A DNA stretch of 64,000 bases from Topomyia yanbarensis (taxonomy: Eukaryota; Arthropoda; Insecta; Diptera; Culicidae), in NCBI RefSeq assembly GCF_030247195.1, contig NW_026683316.1:124001-188000 (forward strand), given 5' to 3'. The position numbers and the translations under genes are program-made. Position 1 is the stretch's first letter. Each line of letters begins with the position of its first letter. Shown in pieces: positions 33,324 through 45,399 of this stretch. A model generated the notes under the pieces. The model had not been told where the DNA came from, searched no databases, and saw only the letters and a program-made list of their open reading frames with translations.

Positions 33324-34002
33324 GCTCTGCTGGGGATGTGAATGTTTCAGTTCCAGTTCTACTTTGAAACTCCTATACAAAATAAAACGCTCCTGAACAT
33401 GCCCTTAGTTGGACAAGGCTGTGGCCCAACCAGCGAATCACGAATGCATATACAAACTCTTTCATTTCATAACAATAACAGTCGAAAATTTACACCGAGA
33501 AAAATCGCTATATTGAATATATCGATTTCACGCATGATATTTTGCAATTTTGAACAGCACATAAAAATTATCTGTCATGCATAAATATCTATTGAAATCT
33601 ATTGAAATTCATTCGGCTTACATCAACTTCACAATAGTATGCCACTTAGAAATTTGATTCATAGCAAATTTTACATCATGTTATGCATCGGACATTTTCG
33701 GTCTTGAATGCATTAACATCACAGCAGTATAAAAGAGACAGAAATGAAAAATGTGCAAACTCTGCATTTTACAAATTTGAACCTCAACAAAACAGTTTGT
33801 TGTTACAAACAAGCGAAATTTTTCTGCGTGTACCAAGAATGTGGACCAAAGACTTTTACCAGAGAGACGTGCGATATTTTGACACACATGTACCGAAAAC
33901 AAAATAAACATGCTTCGAAGCGAAAACAATAGGAACACCAGCGGCAATTCTAATCTAGTGTTCTGTATTTACTTTTCAAACTTGCGCTCCCGTTTCAATA
34001 TA

Positions 34003-34961
34003 GGGGAGACCGGGGTTAGTTGGCGGTGTTTTCAGTTTTCCTTTTTTACCGCTTTGAATTTTGTAGATCTTGCAAAATAGAACACGTTACATGAAAGGGT
34101 AGACTGTTGGCAACATCTTTGAATTTTATTAAAATGTTTGATACGTTGTCTTCATTTCTAGAGACAAAAATATGTGACGCGGAGACCCCGCCAACTTACC
34201 CCTGCCTCGGGGTAAGTTGGCGGTATGTATGGGGTATGTTGGCGGACTGCCAGTAAATAAGCAATCCAATGGAAATACAATTACATAAGTGGTCCATATG
34301 AAAAGTACCGAGTGTCTTTTCATTAAAACTGTATAGTATTCGACACTTTTCATTATATTTCAGTCTCAATACCCCGTCACTTTGACTTCGACACGTACTC
34401 CATATTCAAAAGCAAATTTTCGAAATTCTTCAGGCGATTGACTGAAATAATTGTCCCCTGCATTGACGAGAGATACAAAAAAAGGTTTCTCTTACTTTGG
34501 AGTGAATTCCAGAAATAAAAATATATGATGACTATTTTTGCACTATAAGTAGTACCGCCAACTTGCCCCGTGTGCGTTACCGCCAACTTACCCCAACCGC
34601 ATATTTTATAAAAAAGGATTTATAAAATTATTTTTGGGTTTTAATAGGTATATTATCTATACGGATGCTGAAAGCTATTTTCACGCACTATCGAAAAATA
34701 TATTCGTTCGGGGAATAGATTGAAAACCACCTTAAATAATCCAAAATGTTTAAAATTATCAAAATTTACAAAGTATGCTCAAAAACACAATATTGCCCAC
34801 AGCTTCTACAAAACATAATGTTTCGCAACAAAAACACATTGGATAATGCGTTTCACATTACTTGAGGTACACAACGAGAGACAGTGCTTTATGTCTAATA
34901 GAAACGGAGAAAAGGGGGTTCCGCCAACTTACCCCAACCGCCAACTAGCCCCGGGCTCCCC
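34003..34961. mobile_element. TA-flanked element with GGGGAGACCGGGG ends (959 bp)
   Basis: The left end is GGGGAGACCGGGGTTAGTTG and the right end, inverted, is GGGGAGCCCGGGGCTAGTTG. TA dinucleotides flank it at 34001-34002 and 34962-34963. The phrase CGCCAACTTACCCC/GGGGTAAGTTGGCG recurs inside at about 34190, 34213, 34557, 34582 and 34923. No transposase ORF was seen. It is probably a Tc1/mariner-type non-autonomous element. Confidence 0.75.
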
Positions 34962-34969
34962 TAACCCAT

Positions 34970-36080
34970 AAACTTTTTGTCATGCACCCGACTGCCCTGT
35001 CCACCAAAGGCCCGCGGTGAGAAAAACCGTGAATTTGGCTGCACGGATTTTATCTGCTAGTTTTAGTAACCAGGAGTTTTGTGCAAACAGCGAGTGACTT
35101 GTAGTTTTAATGAATTCCTTTTTTTTAAATTTTTCGCTGAATACTCCATTATGCAACTCGGTAACGTGATTTACGTTACTGAGGCTGTGTACATGTTTTT
35201 CGTTGCACTAGAGAGGATATATCGAAAATGCAGTTGATGAGTAATAGCAATATTTCTGCAGAGATGGCTACTTTGCTAATACCATTCAAAAGTAAAATTG
35301 ATGACGAATGTCACGATATTAGGAGAATACTAGTCGATAGGTTTATTATGTTCTGGCTTTGCATCTACCAGCTTTATAAAATGAGGGGTTAGACAGTCGA
35401 TCAATGGCTTTGTAATTTTTAATGTGTTTAAATTTACTCGTATTCTATTTGTATCATAAAAGTTATTTAGTATGTATGTATATAAAGTTTACACTCTTCG
35501 TAGGTAAACATGATTGCATATATTTCTTATTTCTATCTCAATACTCCCCACGCGTTGCTTCCTTAATCCGCCATATTTGATTACATTCTGTGGCGAATCC
35601 AGGGGGTACAGAGCCCCCCCCCAAATTTTTAACTTCTTGAGAAATTTTAAAATAGAAATTTTAATTCCAAGTTCAAAATCTTTCCAAACCATATTCGATT
35701 ACCAAAACCGATTTTAATGAAATGTATTAAAGGTATTAAACGTATTGTACAATGAACATTTCAAAGTCGAAATATTGGACCCCCTCCGAATTTTTTTTTC
35801 TGGATCCGCTCCTGTTTACATTGCTCGTTTGGAACCATTCCTTTGGGTTCGATTGGAACTTTTGGATGCAGTCTTCGCGCATCTCTATAAGCATCATCTC
35901 TGCTGCCCACAAATACTTTTGACTGCCCAGAGTAGATTGGAGAATTGGAGACTAATAACAACAACTTTACTGTCGCGATTTGTGATTACTTATACTGCGG
36001 CATTCTACTTATGTGTATCATTTGACTTCCGTTATCACCGGATAGATTTCTGAGGATGCAGCATTTCGAATTTCGTCAAC
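34970..36080. other. Unassigned AT-rich sequence
   Basis: No gene was recognised. Short CCCCCC-AAATTTTT words near 35610 and 35785 look like ends of two oppositely decayed dispersed repeats. Confidence 0.4.
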
Positions 36081-36082
36081 TA

Positions 36083-36262
36083 GGGTGATGGGCCCATTAT
36101 TGCTATGTTTCTATTATCACGCTACCCATTTGAAGCCGTTGGTTAGAGCAGTGTCTGCCATCTTTGTTTAACGCATTGAGTCAAATGGTAGCGTAACAAT
36201 AGGGGCACTCGATTCGTGTTTTCGTTGCGCTCAAACATGAGAATTTCACTGTTTTCACTGTA
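36083..36262. mobile_element. Left half of a GGGTGATGRGCC MITE
   Basis: It starts GGGTGATGGGCCCATTAT and is closely similar to the first 180 bp of the MITE at 60155 (CCATTTGAAGCCGTTGGTTA, AACAATAGGGGCACTCGATT). The right half is missing. It is fused to a fragment at 36266-36310 that matches the right end of the U-type element at 57445-57500 (TGATATGTGTAAGAA, TCTCATTTCACCGTTAG). Confidence 0.7.
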
Positions 36263-36319
36263 ATGAATTATCCAACACTGATATGTGTAAGAATTGTCTC
36301 ATTTCACCGTTAGAATTTG

Positions 36320-37490
36320 GAACTGTAGTCGCGTCTAGTGGGAATGATAGAAATCCTAACACATTCATGAATGCAGTTTTCTAGGTTTGAGCGAGTCCTA
36401 TACATTTCACGTATAAGAAATGTAAAACGTGGGTAATCTATCGTACATACTGATAAACAAAAATGTTGTCCAATGTTATTCATTGTAGTAAAACGGATTT
36501 TGCTATTGAGTAGAGTGTTTCTTCCTAGTACATATAAACTTTCAGTAAACCTGGACAGATAAAATATTCTTGTTGTGTTAATCATATAAAAATGTGTTAT
36601 GATTAGAATGATGTAGGTAACACTCAACGGATCTACCTATATGCTAGAGAAAGGTGCTTAGAGAGACGGACGTGTCTTGAACGGGAAAACGAAAAGAAAT
36701 ATATTACAGTTGTTGTGTTGATAGTGGTAGTGAGTTAAAATTTTGTTGAGACAAAGTTATTTTTAATACTGAGTGTACTATTCGGGTAATCTGTACAATT
36801 GCACCTCGTATGTACATTCACACATGTATACCGGGAAACATAATAGTAATCGTGTACTCGACACAGATTGGCAAGCCAACAAATACGCGTTCCCATGCAT
36901 TCGGATAAAAATGTAGATTTTGCTCATGTAATATCACAAAGGCGAAACGCGGATGAGAATTGATTGACATGCATACATAATTAATCCAGTATCAGTTAAT
37001 GAATACTGGCGAAATTGAAAATAGCAGCTTCTACATGAGTTCAACGCGTTTGATGTATCATGAACGCTGACCGAGTGAATTGTTTGATTGTTTTGTTCAT
37101 TGGGACTTTAACCATTTGGTCATTCACCTTAGCCGAGTGAATTAGAAAACTAAACTCGACAACATTTGTTGTGGTATGTTGTGGTATTATTTCAATTCGT
37201 GAAATAGGTTAGAATAAAAGAAAGTGTGCTTTGAAGCAAATTCGAAATTAGCGACTGATTGATATTTACTGTATAAGTTTGTGGTGTTTCAAAAATGCAC
37301 ATAGTCGATATTTTGTGTGAATGATTTGATGGAAACATGCAATATACATCACATGAAGTCGAAGTATCGTCATTATCATCATCGAGTTCGTTACAAGACC
37401 AGAAAAATCAACCACTACGTTACTGTTTGTTTGTCGTTTTGTGATATTGTTTGGCCTATACACCAGTGTTACTAAAAAAATAATGCAAAT
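36320..37490 (+). promoter_or_regulatory. Upstream region of junctophilin exon 1 (inferred)
   Basis: There is no coding feature here. It must hold at least part of the 5' UTR if the ATG at 37491 is the start. No TATA box or initiator was assigned. A fragment near 37095-37130 (GGGACTTTAACCATTTGGTC) resembles one at 40030-40060 and is a dispersed repeat end. Confidence 0.3.
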
Positions 37491-37720
37491 ATGGCCAGTA
37501 GCACTCCACAACAAGTTGTAGCAAATCCCGCTGGATTTAATAGCAATCAAAAAATAAGCGGGGGCCGTTATGACTTTGAGGATGGCGGTACATTCTGTGG
37601 TGGATGGGAAGATAATAAAGCACATGGTCATGGTGTTTGCACGGGTCCAAAAAATCAAGGTGCCTACTTCGGTGCTTGGCATTACGGCTTTGAAGTTTCA
37701 GGAGTTTACATTTGGCCAAG
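37491..37720 (+). CDS. jp: Junctophilin, first coding exon
   Basis: Junctophilin tethers the endo/sarcoplasmic reticulum to the plasma membrane in excitable cells. The N-terminal MORN repeats bind the plasma membrane and a C-terminal anchor sits in the ER. This exon encodes about 76 residues. An extension of ~23 residues rich in Gln, Ser and Asn is followed by [20 protein letters not shown] and the MORN words [19 protein letters not shown] and [11 protein letters not shown], which match the conserved start of junctophilins. The start has a favourable context (AAAT ATGG). The exon ends CCAAG followed by GTAAGT at 37721, a strong splice donor in phase 2. The split codon AG|N would give Ser, as expected from the family's WPSG. 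No further exon is visible in the remaining 26 kb. Confidence 0.88.
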
Positions 37721-37999
37721 GTAAGTTTTTCTATCATACTCATACAAATGAATGATTTTTTGAAATGGCAAATTACTTCATGGAATAATTTTAAGCAGCT
37801 TATTGGTATCGCCTTTATTGTATATTGTATAGCATCGATAAGTACACCATTTAATAATTGTGATACTTGGTTTTTGTACATTAAAAAGTTGTTTTCTATA
37901 GAATTGCAATGCGAAGTGCAATTCCATTGGAAGAGATCGTAACAAAGCGCAATGAAATCAACAACCAATCTCTTCAATTTAGATTGCTTTACACATAAC
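37721..37999 (+). other. Start of junctophilin intron 1
   Basis: The donor GTAAGT is at 37721-37726. The following sequence is AT-rich and non-coding. The intron is inferred to run past the right edge of the window. Confidence 0.6.
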
Positions 38000-38002
38000 T
38001 GC

Positions 38003-38340
38003 TGTCGTCGGGGGTCATGCTTTGAATTCTCAATGTTTTCCGTGATGATATTTACAATATATCATGTGGGGTAGTTGAATACCTTCCTCGATTTATTTAG
38101 AAGCGCGGCGGCGGTGAACGAATAAAGCGATACAGATTATGAAGATTTCACAGCCTACTTGTCGGTAGACTTGAGTGGAGACTTTTCGGTTACACGCTGG
38201 CAAGTGAGCGGTTCCGCAAATCACTCGGCCTCTTTCGACAATTTGCTGCGTAGCAGGTAACACGCACTCCAGGTTTACTTCAGTGGTTTGCTGAGTGATT
38301 CCCTGCAAGTATTCGAAGTCCCAACATTGGCGATCCTGCC
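38003..38340 (+). mobile_element. Probable 5' LTR and primer-binding site of a Ty3/gypsy-like element
   Basis: The stretch opens with TGTCGTCGGGGGTCATGC and contains AATAAA at 38121. It ends ...CCCAACA at 38326, directly followed by TTGGCGATCCTGCC, which has the TGGCG start common in primer-binding sites of insect Ty3/gypsy elements. The Gag pseudogene follows at 39034, as expected. No second LTR was found, so the LTR start is a guess. Confidence 0.45.
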
Positions 38341-39033
38341 AGTATCGTAATATTTTACTACGAACATGGAATCTGGATTAAACCGAAGTACTTTCAATGA
38401 TACAAGCAGGAATCACCCAGCATTCGTTATTAACTGCAAAAAAGTGTTATTCCCAACACGTGCTACTGAAAAGCAGTTATTTTCTTTTTGTGCGGTTTCC
38501 AAGGTGACGAGTAATGCGCGAGCTGGGTCAGCCGTTCTTTTTCCTTTTCGATAAAGAGAAAATTATTCGCAAAAGTTACGAAACGGGACGTTTTGTAAAA
38601 ATGAATCATTCCTGAATGCTGGACGACCTCAGAATGATAGCCTTTAAGTGATAAACTATCGGTTCGAGACGATTGATAGTTTTACCGGTGCAGAAGCATG
38701 CTTGATTTAGAGCCTTAAAAAAACGAATGGAACATTCGTAATGAGTAATTTAACTGGATGTTGCGGGACGACTCCAGACGAAACGCTTCGGGACGAAGTG
38801 GTTTTAATTAGTATCGAAATACAAGGAATACTAAAATTGAACTGATCAAAAAGAAAATCGAAAAAACGTGCTGGCTCGGCTGTGAATATGTACTGTTCGG
38901 ATAACAGCTGGTATCATTAAAAATTAAGTTGTGTGATAATCGCCGTAAAATGATTTTGATTTTTCAATGCAATTAAATTGCAGGTGATTTCGCTTTCTTT
39001 TTTTCGAATAAACGACATACAAAGCGAAAATCA

Positions 39034-39938
39034 ATGGCAAGTGAAGGAAGATATGTCCGGGTTGCCGAAGACGGTGACGTTATAGAACAGGAGTCAGTGA
39101 GCTCAAACGAACGCGTCGAACAAACACTCAACAACGGAAGTCTCGAGGGCGATGTTCTGAACGACAGCTTCGATTCCAGCCTGTCAAGTGAAGGCCCCTC
39201 ATCATTATCGATAGATTCAGACGGGGACAACCAATTGTGGACCAGGTGACAAATTGGAAACGCTGGAGAGAATCGAGCGCATGGAAAAAAGCTTGGCAGC
39301 GTTGACCCCGGCTTTAAGCAAGTATGATCGTCCAGGGACATCAACGATTGCTCCAGATACTGTTGCGCAGAATGATGTTGACAAAGATTGGAATAATACT
39401 CAAGAACATGTTAGTCGTGCTGTTGGGCCCTCTTCGATTATCAGATGGGATCACATTAAACCATTTCCCAGTGGAATAGTATCGAATAAGATGTAGGAAT
39501 CCTGGAATAAGTACATGGAAAAGAGATAGCGGCTTCGCTAGGAAATGCTAACGATCCAGTTCAATGCTCGCAGCTACTGTTTTTGACGATGGGAGACTAA
39601 CTTCAAGGCATTGTCCGAGCTGCTAAGTTACGCCCGAAATTAAGTGAGCCAAACTGCTATAAGATATTCGTAAAGAACGACGTTATGTTATGACGGACAA
39701 ATCTGCGGAACATGTAGCGTTCTCTAATATGAAGCAGGAGACTGAGGAATCAGCCGTTTTCTTCCATGCTAGATTGTTGGAAAAAGTTAGATTGTGCGGT
39801 TATAGCATGGCGGATCAAGAACGTTTTGTAAGAGCACAGTTATTAAAAGGACTCAGGAACAAGTATCTAACGAAAGCAGCAAGGACCTACGGATATGAGA
39901 TTAATTTTATTGTACAGTCTATTTATAGAATCATTTGA
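39034..39938 (+). pseudogene. Ty3/gypsy-like Gag, frameshifted and truncated
   Basis: Three frames together follow the order of an insect LTR-retrotransposon Gag. First is an acidic N-terminus starting MASEGRYVRVAEDGDVIEQE at 39034. Next is a coiled-coil-like stretch ETLERIERMEKSLAALTPAL (39254-39496). Last is a capsid-like segment with ETEESAVFFHARLLEKVRLC and FVRAQLLKGLRNKYLTKAAR (39690-39938). Frameshifts lie near 39250 and between 39496 and 39690. The nucleocapsid and the whole pol are absent. The family call rests on recognition of the capsid words only. Confidence 0.7.
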
Positions 39939-39939
39939 C

Positions 39940-40370
39940 TAAACCATAACAAATAGTTCAGCGTATTAGCAAATAGACGATCATTTGTGTAATATAACAA
40001 TCATTCACAGTTGATCGATTGATTTGTTTATTGGGGCTTTAACCAACTGGTCATTTGCCCGCTTTACAGTTTACAGTTATTTATCGTTCATAGATAATTG
40101 TGAAAGAATATGTAATATATTATAACATCATCGTTATATGCGTACATTAATGTCATATTAGTAGTTCAATGATATCACCAGAAGATATAATCTTGATATA
40201 AGTTTGCTTGCCTTGCTGATAGGGATATCACAAAAATAACACAGTGAGTAATAAAAATCAACATGAGATATAAATTTGATAGCTTTCTGTTATGTCGTTC
40301 TGATCGGGATATCCCTAGCCGTACATGTAATATACGTAACCACACACAAAATTTGTTATTTTTTGCTTTT
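39940..40370. other. AT-rich sequence with a dispersed-repeat end
   Basis: GGGGCTTTAACCAACTGGTC at 40032 resembles 37105-37130. Otherwise nothing was recognised. Confidence 0.4.
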
Positions 40371-40644
40371 TGCCTTTCTCATATAGAAAGGTTATGCAAT
40401 CACTCTAAAAGTCGTCGACCTAATCCCGGCGATTTTTTTTCGACTTTTTAGGCGTAGGTAGGAGTATCCAGTGAGGGGTTGCTACTTTAAAATTGAAACT
40501 AGTTTAAATTTCGCAACAAGTTGAAAATTTTCGGCAGTGTCCGGACCCCCGGATCCTCTTTCTTGATCCGCCGCTGGTTTTAAGCGATGTTTCAGTGTCG
40601 ACACATAGCATCTCAAGATCGTGGCTGTCGATTCATTGTATGTA

Positions 40645-42640
40645 CAGTCGGGTCTCCTTCTACTCGATTAACTGGGGGCGTGAAAAAGGAATCCGCGTTG
40701 TAGGATACCCATAGCTTATGGGATTTCGACTAATTGGGGCTGTGGCCGATTATTTCGTCCGTGTCAACATGTAGCGCCATACTTTTTTCTGGCAAAGTCG
40801 TTGTACTCACTTGGGCCTACAACTTAGTGTAATTGGGTATCCAATTAGTTGAGAACTATGCCGCCAGGGGTGCTATGAAGAAAGAGTAAATAAATCGAAA
40901 TTCTAATCGTAATTTCGACTATCATCAAATGGATTCAATGTCAAATATATCAAGACCCTGATTATTTTGAAAGGTGGTGTCTTCGGGGAATTTATAAAAG
41001 AAGTCCAGAGCTTCTGGATGGTAGAAAGTATAACTCGTAATTACCCCACCAGGCGGCGCTAGTGCTAATGCTAATATTCAACACATGTTAAAATAATTCT
41101 ATATCTCAACAACGTGATTAGATAGACTAGTACTGCCTTCAGCAAAGTTGCTCGAGAGGTCGAGGACTACCTAACGGTGATAGATTAGTTTGGAATATTC
41201 TCACTATGCGGCGCTAGTGAGCGTAGAAGCTTTCAACATATGGTAGATTATGCTGTATCTCAAAAGTCTAATAACTTGGAAAAATGGTGTTTTCGGCGAA
41301 GTTCTCGAGGAGGTCAAAGGCTACTGGATTATGGATAGATTAAACTGGAATGGACCCACCAGGCGGCGCTAGAGAGCATTTTCTTTCAAAGCATGTATCT
41401 CGAGATCATGATTATTTGGAAGGGTGGTGTCTTTGGCAATATTGATAAGCAGGTCGAGCTCTGTCCTACGGCGAACAAATTAGTTCGGAACTCGCCCATT
41501 AGATGGCGCTAAAGAGAATGAAATTTTCTCAACATTATAGATATATTTCTAAAGTCTGATAATTTTGGAAAACGCTGTTTTTGGTAAAGTTCTCCAGGGA
41601 GACAAGTGCTGTTTGACAATGTATAGGAAAATTTCGATTTTACCCACTAGGTGACGCTAGTGAGCACGAATTTTTCCTTTAAATTTCTGCATCTCAATAT
41701 AAAGGCAGTTTAGAAGGGTGGTGTTTTCAACAAAGTTTCTAGAGAGGTCGAGGACTACCCAACGGTAACAGATTAGTTTAGAATACTCTCACTATGAGGC
41801 GCTAGTGAGCGTAGATGCTTTCAGCATGGAGTAGATAATGATATATCTCAAAAGTCTAATAACTTAGAAAGATGGTGTTCTTGAGGAGGTCAAAAGCTAC
41901 TCGATTATGGATAGATTAAAGTTGAATGGACCCGCCAGTTGGCGCTAGTGAGCATTATTTTTCATATCCTGTATCTCGAGATCATGATCATTTGGAAGGG
42001 TGGTGTCTTTGGCAATATTCATAGACAGGTCGAGCTCTGTCCTAAGGCGAACACATTAGTTCTGAACTTGTCCACTAGGCGTCGCTAATGAAAATGAAAC
42101 TTTCTCAACATTATATATTTCTAATGTCTGATAATTTAGGAAAACGCTGTTTTGGTAAAGTTCTCCAGGGGAACAAGTGCTGTTTGACAATGTATAGAAA
42201 AATATCGATTTTACCCGCTAGGTGACACTAGTGAGTACGCATTTTTCCTTTCAATTTCTGCATCTCAACATAAAGGTAGTTTAGAAGGGTGGTTTAGAAT
42301 ACTCTCATTATGCTGCGCTAGTGAGCGTTCATGCTCTCAGCATGTGGTAGATTGTGATATATCTCAAATGTCTAATGGTTGCGCTTTTGGCAATGTTCTT
42401 GAAGAGCTCAAGGACTACTCGATCATGGATAGATTAACTTGGAATGGACCCGCAAGGTTACGATAGTGAGCAAGTATATATTATATTCTGTATTTCGAGA
42501 TCATGATAATTTGCAACGGTGATGTCTTTGGTAATATTCATCGGCAGGTCGAGTTCTGCCATACGGTGAACAGATTAGTTTAGAACTCACCTATTAGGCG
42601 GCGCTAACGATGATGAAATTTTCAGAATATTATAGATCTT
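40645..42640 (+). repeat. Left arm: 12 modules of ~142 bp in C-D-A-B order
   Basis: After a ~400-bp terminal zone come modules that each end in a GGCGCTAG-like word. These words lie at about 41053, 41208, 41363, 41503, 41648, 41795, 41937, 42077, 42220, 42311, 42457 and 42597. From the second on, module types recur in the order C, D, A, B, C, D, A, B, C, D, A. Type A starts GATCATGAT and appears at 41404, 41980 and 42499. Each module also has a GGTGGTGTCTTYGGCAA-like word and a TAGATTA-like word. Confidence 0.85.
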
Positions 42641-43829
42641 TTTTAAAGTCTGGTAATTGCTAGGTTACGCGAGTAAGCACGTGTTCTTGGTGACATTAGA
42701 GGGATTCCATTAGAAACCGGCCGACCGCAAAATATGACCATCGTCGATTCGAACGAAACCTTGCAGGTGTGTTCGCTGTATGAATCTCCATGATATTCTC
42801 TGGCAATTGCAATATTTTGATACAAGAGTAATTTTTCAAAAGGGCGTAAACGTTTCTACGTGCATGAATTTCAAATTTTTTTTGTTCGATTACTGTATTT
42901 TATACAGCAAAACTATCTGAGAACAAGTTACAGGGAATGAATACTTCTGTCCGAAAAAAATATACAATGAAAAAAATGTTGTCATTTTTCAAAAAAACAA
43001 AAATTTATGATAAAAATTTAAATTGCGAAAAAACCCATTTTTTTAAATTTTTTATATTTTGTTACCAAAAACCTAAAGAGAAAAGAAACATTTTGATTGT
43101 GATTGCATGATGGAGAAAAAATCGGTAAAAAAGTTTTTCTAACAATAGCTTCGTACATGTTTTTAAATTTCATACTAATTGACATACAAAATTGTAATTT
43201 TATTACAGAATATAATTCTAAGCACCATTTAAAATCAAAATGCATTTAACAAAAATCTTCCAAAATGCGATAGTTTTCGAGATATTTGAAATTTTTCTAC
43301 TTCAAAAACAATTAATTCGTGTAATTATGCTCTTTTTAAAGGTTATTCGCGTTACCCCATCAAAAAATGTCAAAAATTTAATGTTTATCGTTTTAAAGAC
43401 ATAAAAGCAACTTTTTTAGTGTATTTGGATCCTGGAGAAGCTTTCAATAAAAAAGTTTTCCTAACAACAACTTTTGACATTTTTTTTAATAATTCTTACT
43501 ATTTGCAGTCAAAAATACAATTTTCTTTTTGAATATGATTCTAAACGCCATTTTAAATCGAAATGCTTCTCACAAAAATTTTCTGAAATGTAGTAGTTCT
43601 CGAGATAGTTTAACTTTTGTTTTAACAGCACAATTATTTTGTTTTATTACGACCTTTTCATAAGTTAGTCCATCAACAATAATAGGTTTTTCAAAAGGCC
43701 CATAAACTTTCCTGTAACTTTCTCTTTGACATCAAGGCGATATTGTAAACCATTTGAAAGTTACATGAAAGCAACTAAAATATATTTCAACCATAGGGTC
43801 TGTTGATTAAACTATATAGCTGAATCATA
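42641..43829. other. Loop of the foldback, left part
   Basis: This is AT-rich sequence with a ~320-bp imperfect tandem repeat: AAAAAAGTTTTTCTAACAA at 43126 and AAAAAAGTTTTCCTAACAAC at 43449, each followed by related text. A fragment at 42690-42790 resembles 1-128 inverted. There is no gene. Confidence 0.5.
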
Positions 43830-45380
43830 TCTTGGTTGTTTTCATGTAACTTTAAAATGTTACCTTCAACTGTATTGAAAAAAAAGTTCGGACTTGCATA
43901 TATTTTTAACCTATCGCTTCAGCAGCAAACGTTTCCTGAGGATTGGAAACGCTCAGTAATGTTCCCGGTATTCAAGAAGGGTGACAGATGCAACATGGTG
44001 AGCTACCGCGGAGTCAATTCGCTTGGAGTCGAATCTAAAGTATTTGAATCAATCATCAACGAAGCGTTATTTTCTGCTTGTCGACACTACATCAGTACAT
44101 CTCAGCACGGATTTTTCCCCGGACGTTCGGTCGAGACGAATCTCGTCTGCTTCACGTCATTTTTCACGGAACAATTGTCTAAGAAATTGCAGGTGGATAC
44201 TATTTACAGTGATCTAAAGGCAGCTTTTGATAGAGTTAATCATGAGATACTGATAACAAAGCTTGATAAGCTAGGGTGTTCTACTAGATTCTGCCATCGG
44301 CTTCGATCCTACCTTGTACACCGTGAAGTCGTTGTTCAAATTGGATATATTGTTTCAGAATCCTTTATCAACACTTCCGGAGTTCCTCAAGGTAGTACGC
44401 TGGGTCCACTGCTTTTTTCACTGTTCGTGAACGATGCAGTTTTCGTTCTAAGGCGTGGAGGAAAGCTGTTTTTTGCCGACGATTTAAATTTTTTTCTTGT
44501 TATACGAAATGAAGCCGATTGCCGTGAGCTACAGCATCTTATCGACACCTTTTATAGCTGGTGTGTAAGAAACAAGATGGTCCTTAGTGTTGCAAAATGT
44601 TTTGTCATCAGCTATTTTTGTACGAGAAATATGCTTACCTTCAACTATAACATCGCAGCAACTCAGCTGCAACGCGTTGACCACGTGAAGGATCTAGGAG
44701 CCATTCTTAATGAAAAGCTAACGTATACTCATCACGTCTCTGCGCCCATCGACAAAGGCAATCAATTACTGGGATTTATTTTCAAAATTTCCAGTGAATT
44801 TCGGGATCCTCTGTGTTGCAAGGCAGATTTATTGCTCATTGGTGCGCCCGCAGTTGGAATTTGCAAATGTCGTTTGGTGCCCCTATCAAGCAACGTGGAG
44901 CCTTAGGATCGAAGCAGTCCAGCGTAAATTCATACGATATGCGTTACGTGAATTACCGTGGAACGATCCATTAAATCTGTCACCGTACGAGGACCGTTGT
45001 CGTCTTTTAGTACTTAATACATTAACACATCGGATATATGCAGTCCAGGCTACCTTCGTGTCAAAGATTCTGCTGGCTGAATATGATGATCCGGAGCTAC
45101 TAGCGCAAATCAGCCTCTACGCGCCTACCCGTTCTCTTCGCCCACGAGCCCTGCTGCATTCTGAAATGCGCAGCACTAACTACGCTGCAATTGTCCAATT
45201 GTGTGGCAATGAGTCGTCGCTTCAACGAGTTTGCTGAAATTTTCGACTTCGTCATGAATTCTTTGCAGTTTCGTCGTCGTGTATTGTCACTAGTTTAATT
45301 GTGTTTAGTTCAACTTAGTTTAGTTTAGTTCTTTTAGACAAATTGTCAGTTGGACATTTTATACAAATACAAATACAAGT
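43830..45380 (+). mobile_element. 5'-truncated jockey-like retrotransposon in the foldback loop
   Basis: The plus-strand element starts within the RT domain and ends in a short ATACAAATACAAATACAAG tail (45360-45378). The tail type (tandem CAAATA) and the ORF end near 45299 mark the 3' end. It interrupts the loop of the foldback. Confidence 0.75.
43857..45299 (+). pseudogene. Reverse transcriptase, jockey-like, frameshifted
   Basis: RT motifs occur in order: QQTFPEDWKRSVMFPVFKKG, STSQHGFFPGRSVETNLVCF, YSDLKAAFDRVNHE (motif A with its Asp), SGVPQGSTLGPLLFSLFVND, and KLFFADDLNFFLV (catalytic ADD box). The thumb shows FYSWCVRNKMVLSVAKC and HVKDLGAILNEKLTY. A frameshift near 44800 moves the C-terminal part (EAVQRKFIRYALRELPWNDP) to another frame, and another near 45230 shifts the last residues (FAEIFDFVMNSLQFRRRVLS). 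The endonuclease and N-terminus are absent by 5' truncation. The clade is judged from overall similarity and is less certain than the RT call. Confidence 0.85.
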
Positions 45381-45399
45381 CAACTAAATTAGAAAATTG

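Noticed and set aside
37266..37977. Minus-strand ORFs of 138 and 146 codons over junctophilin exon 1
   Set aside because: They are antisense to a conserved exon, have mixed composition without motifs, and cross the splice donor.
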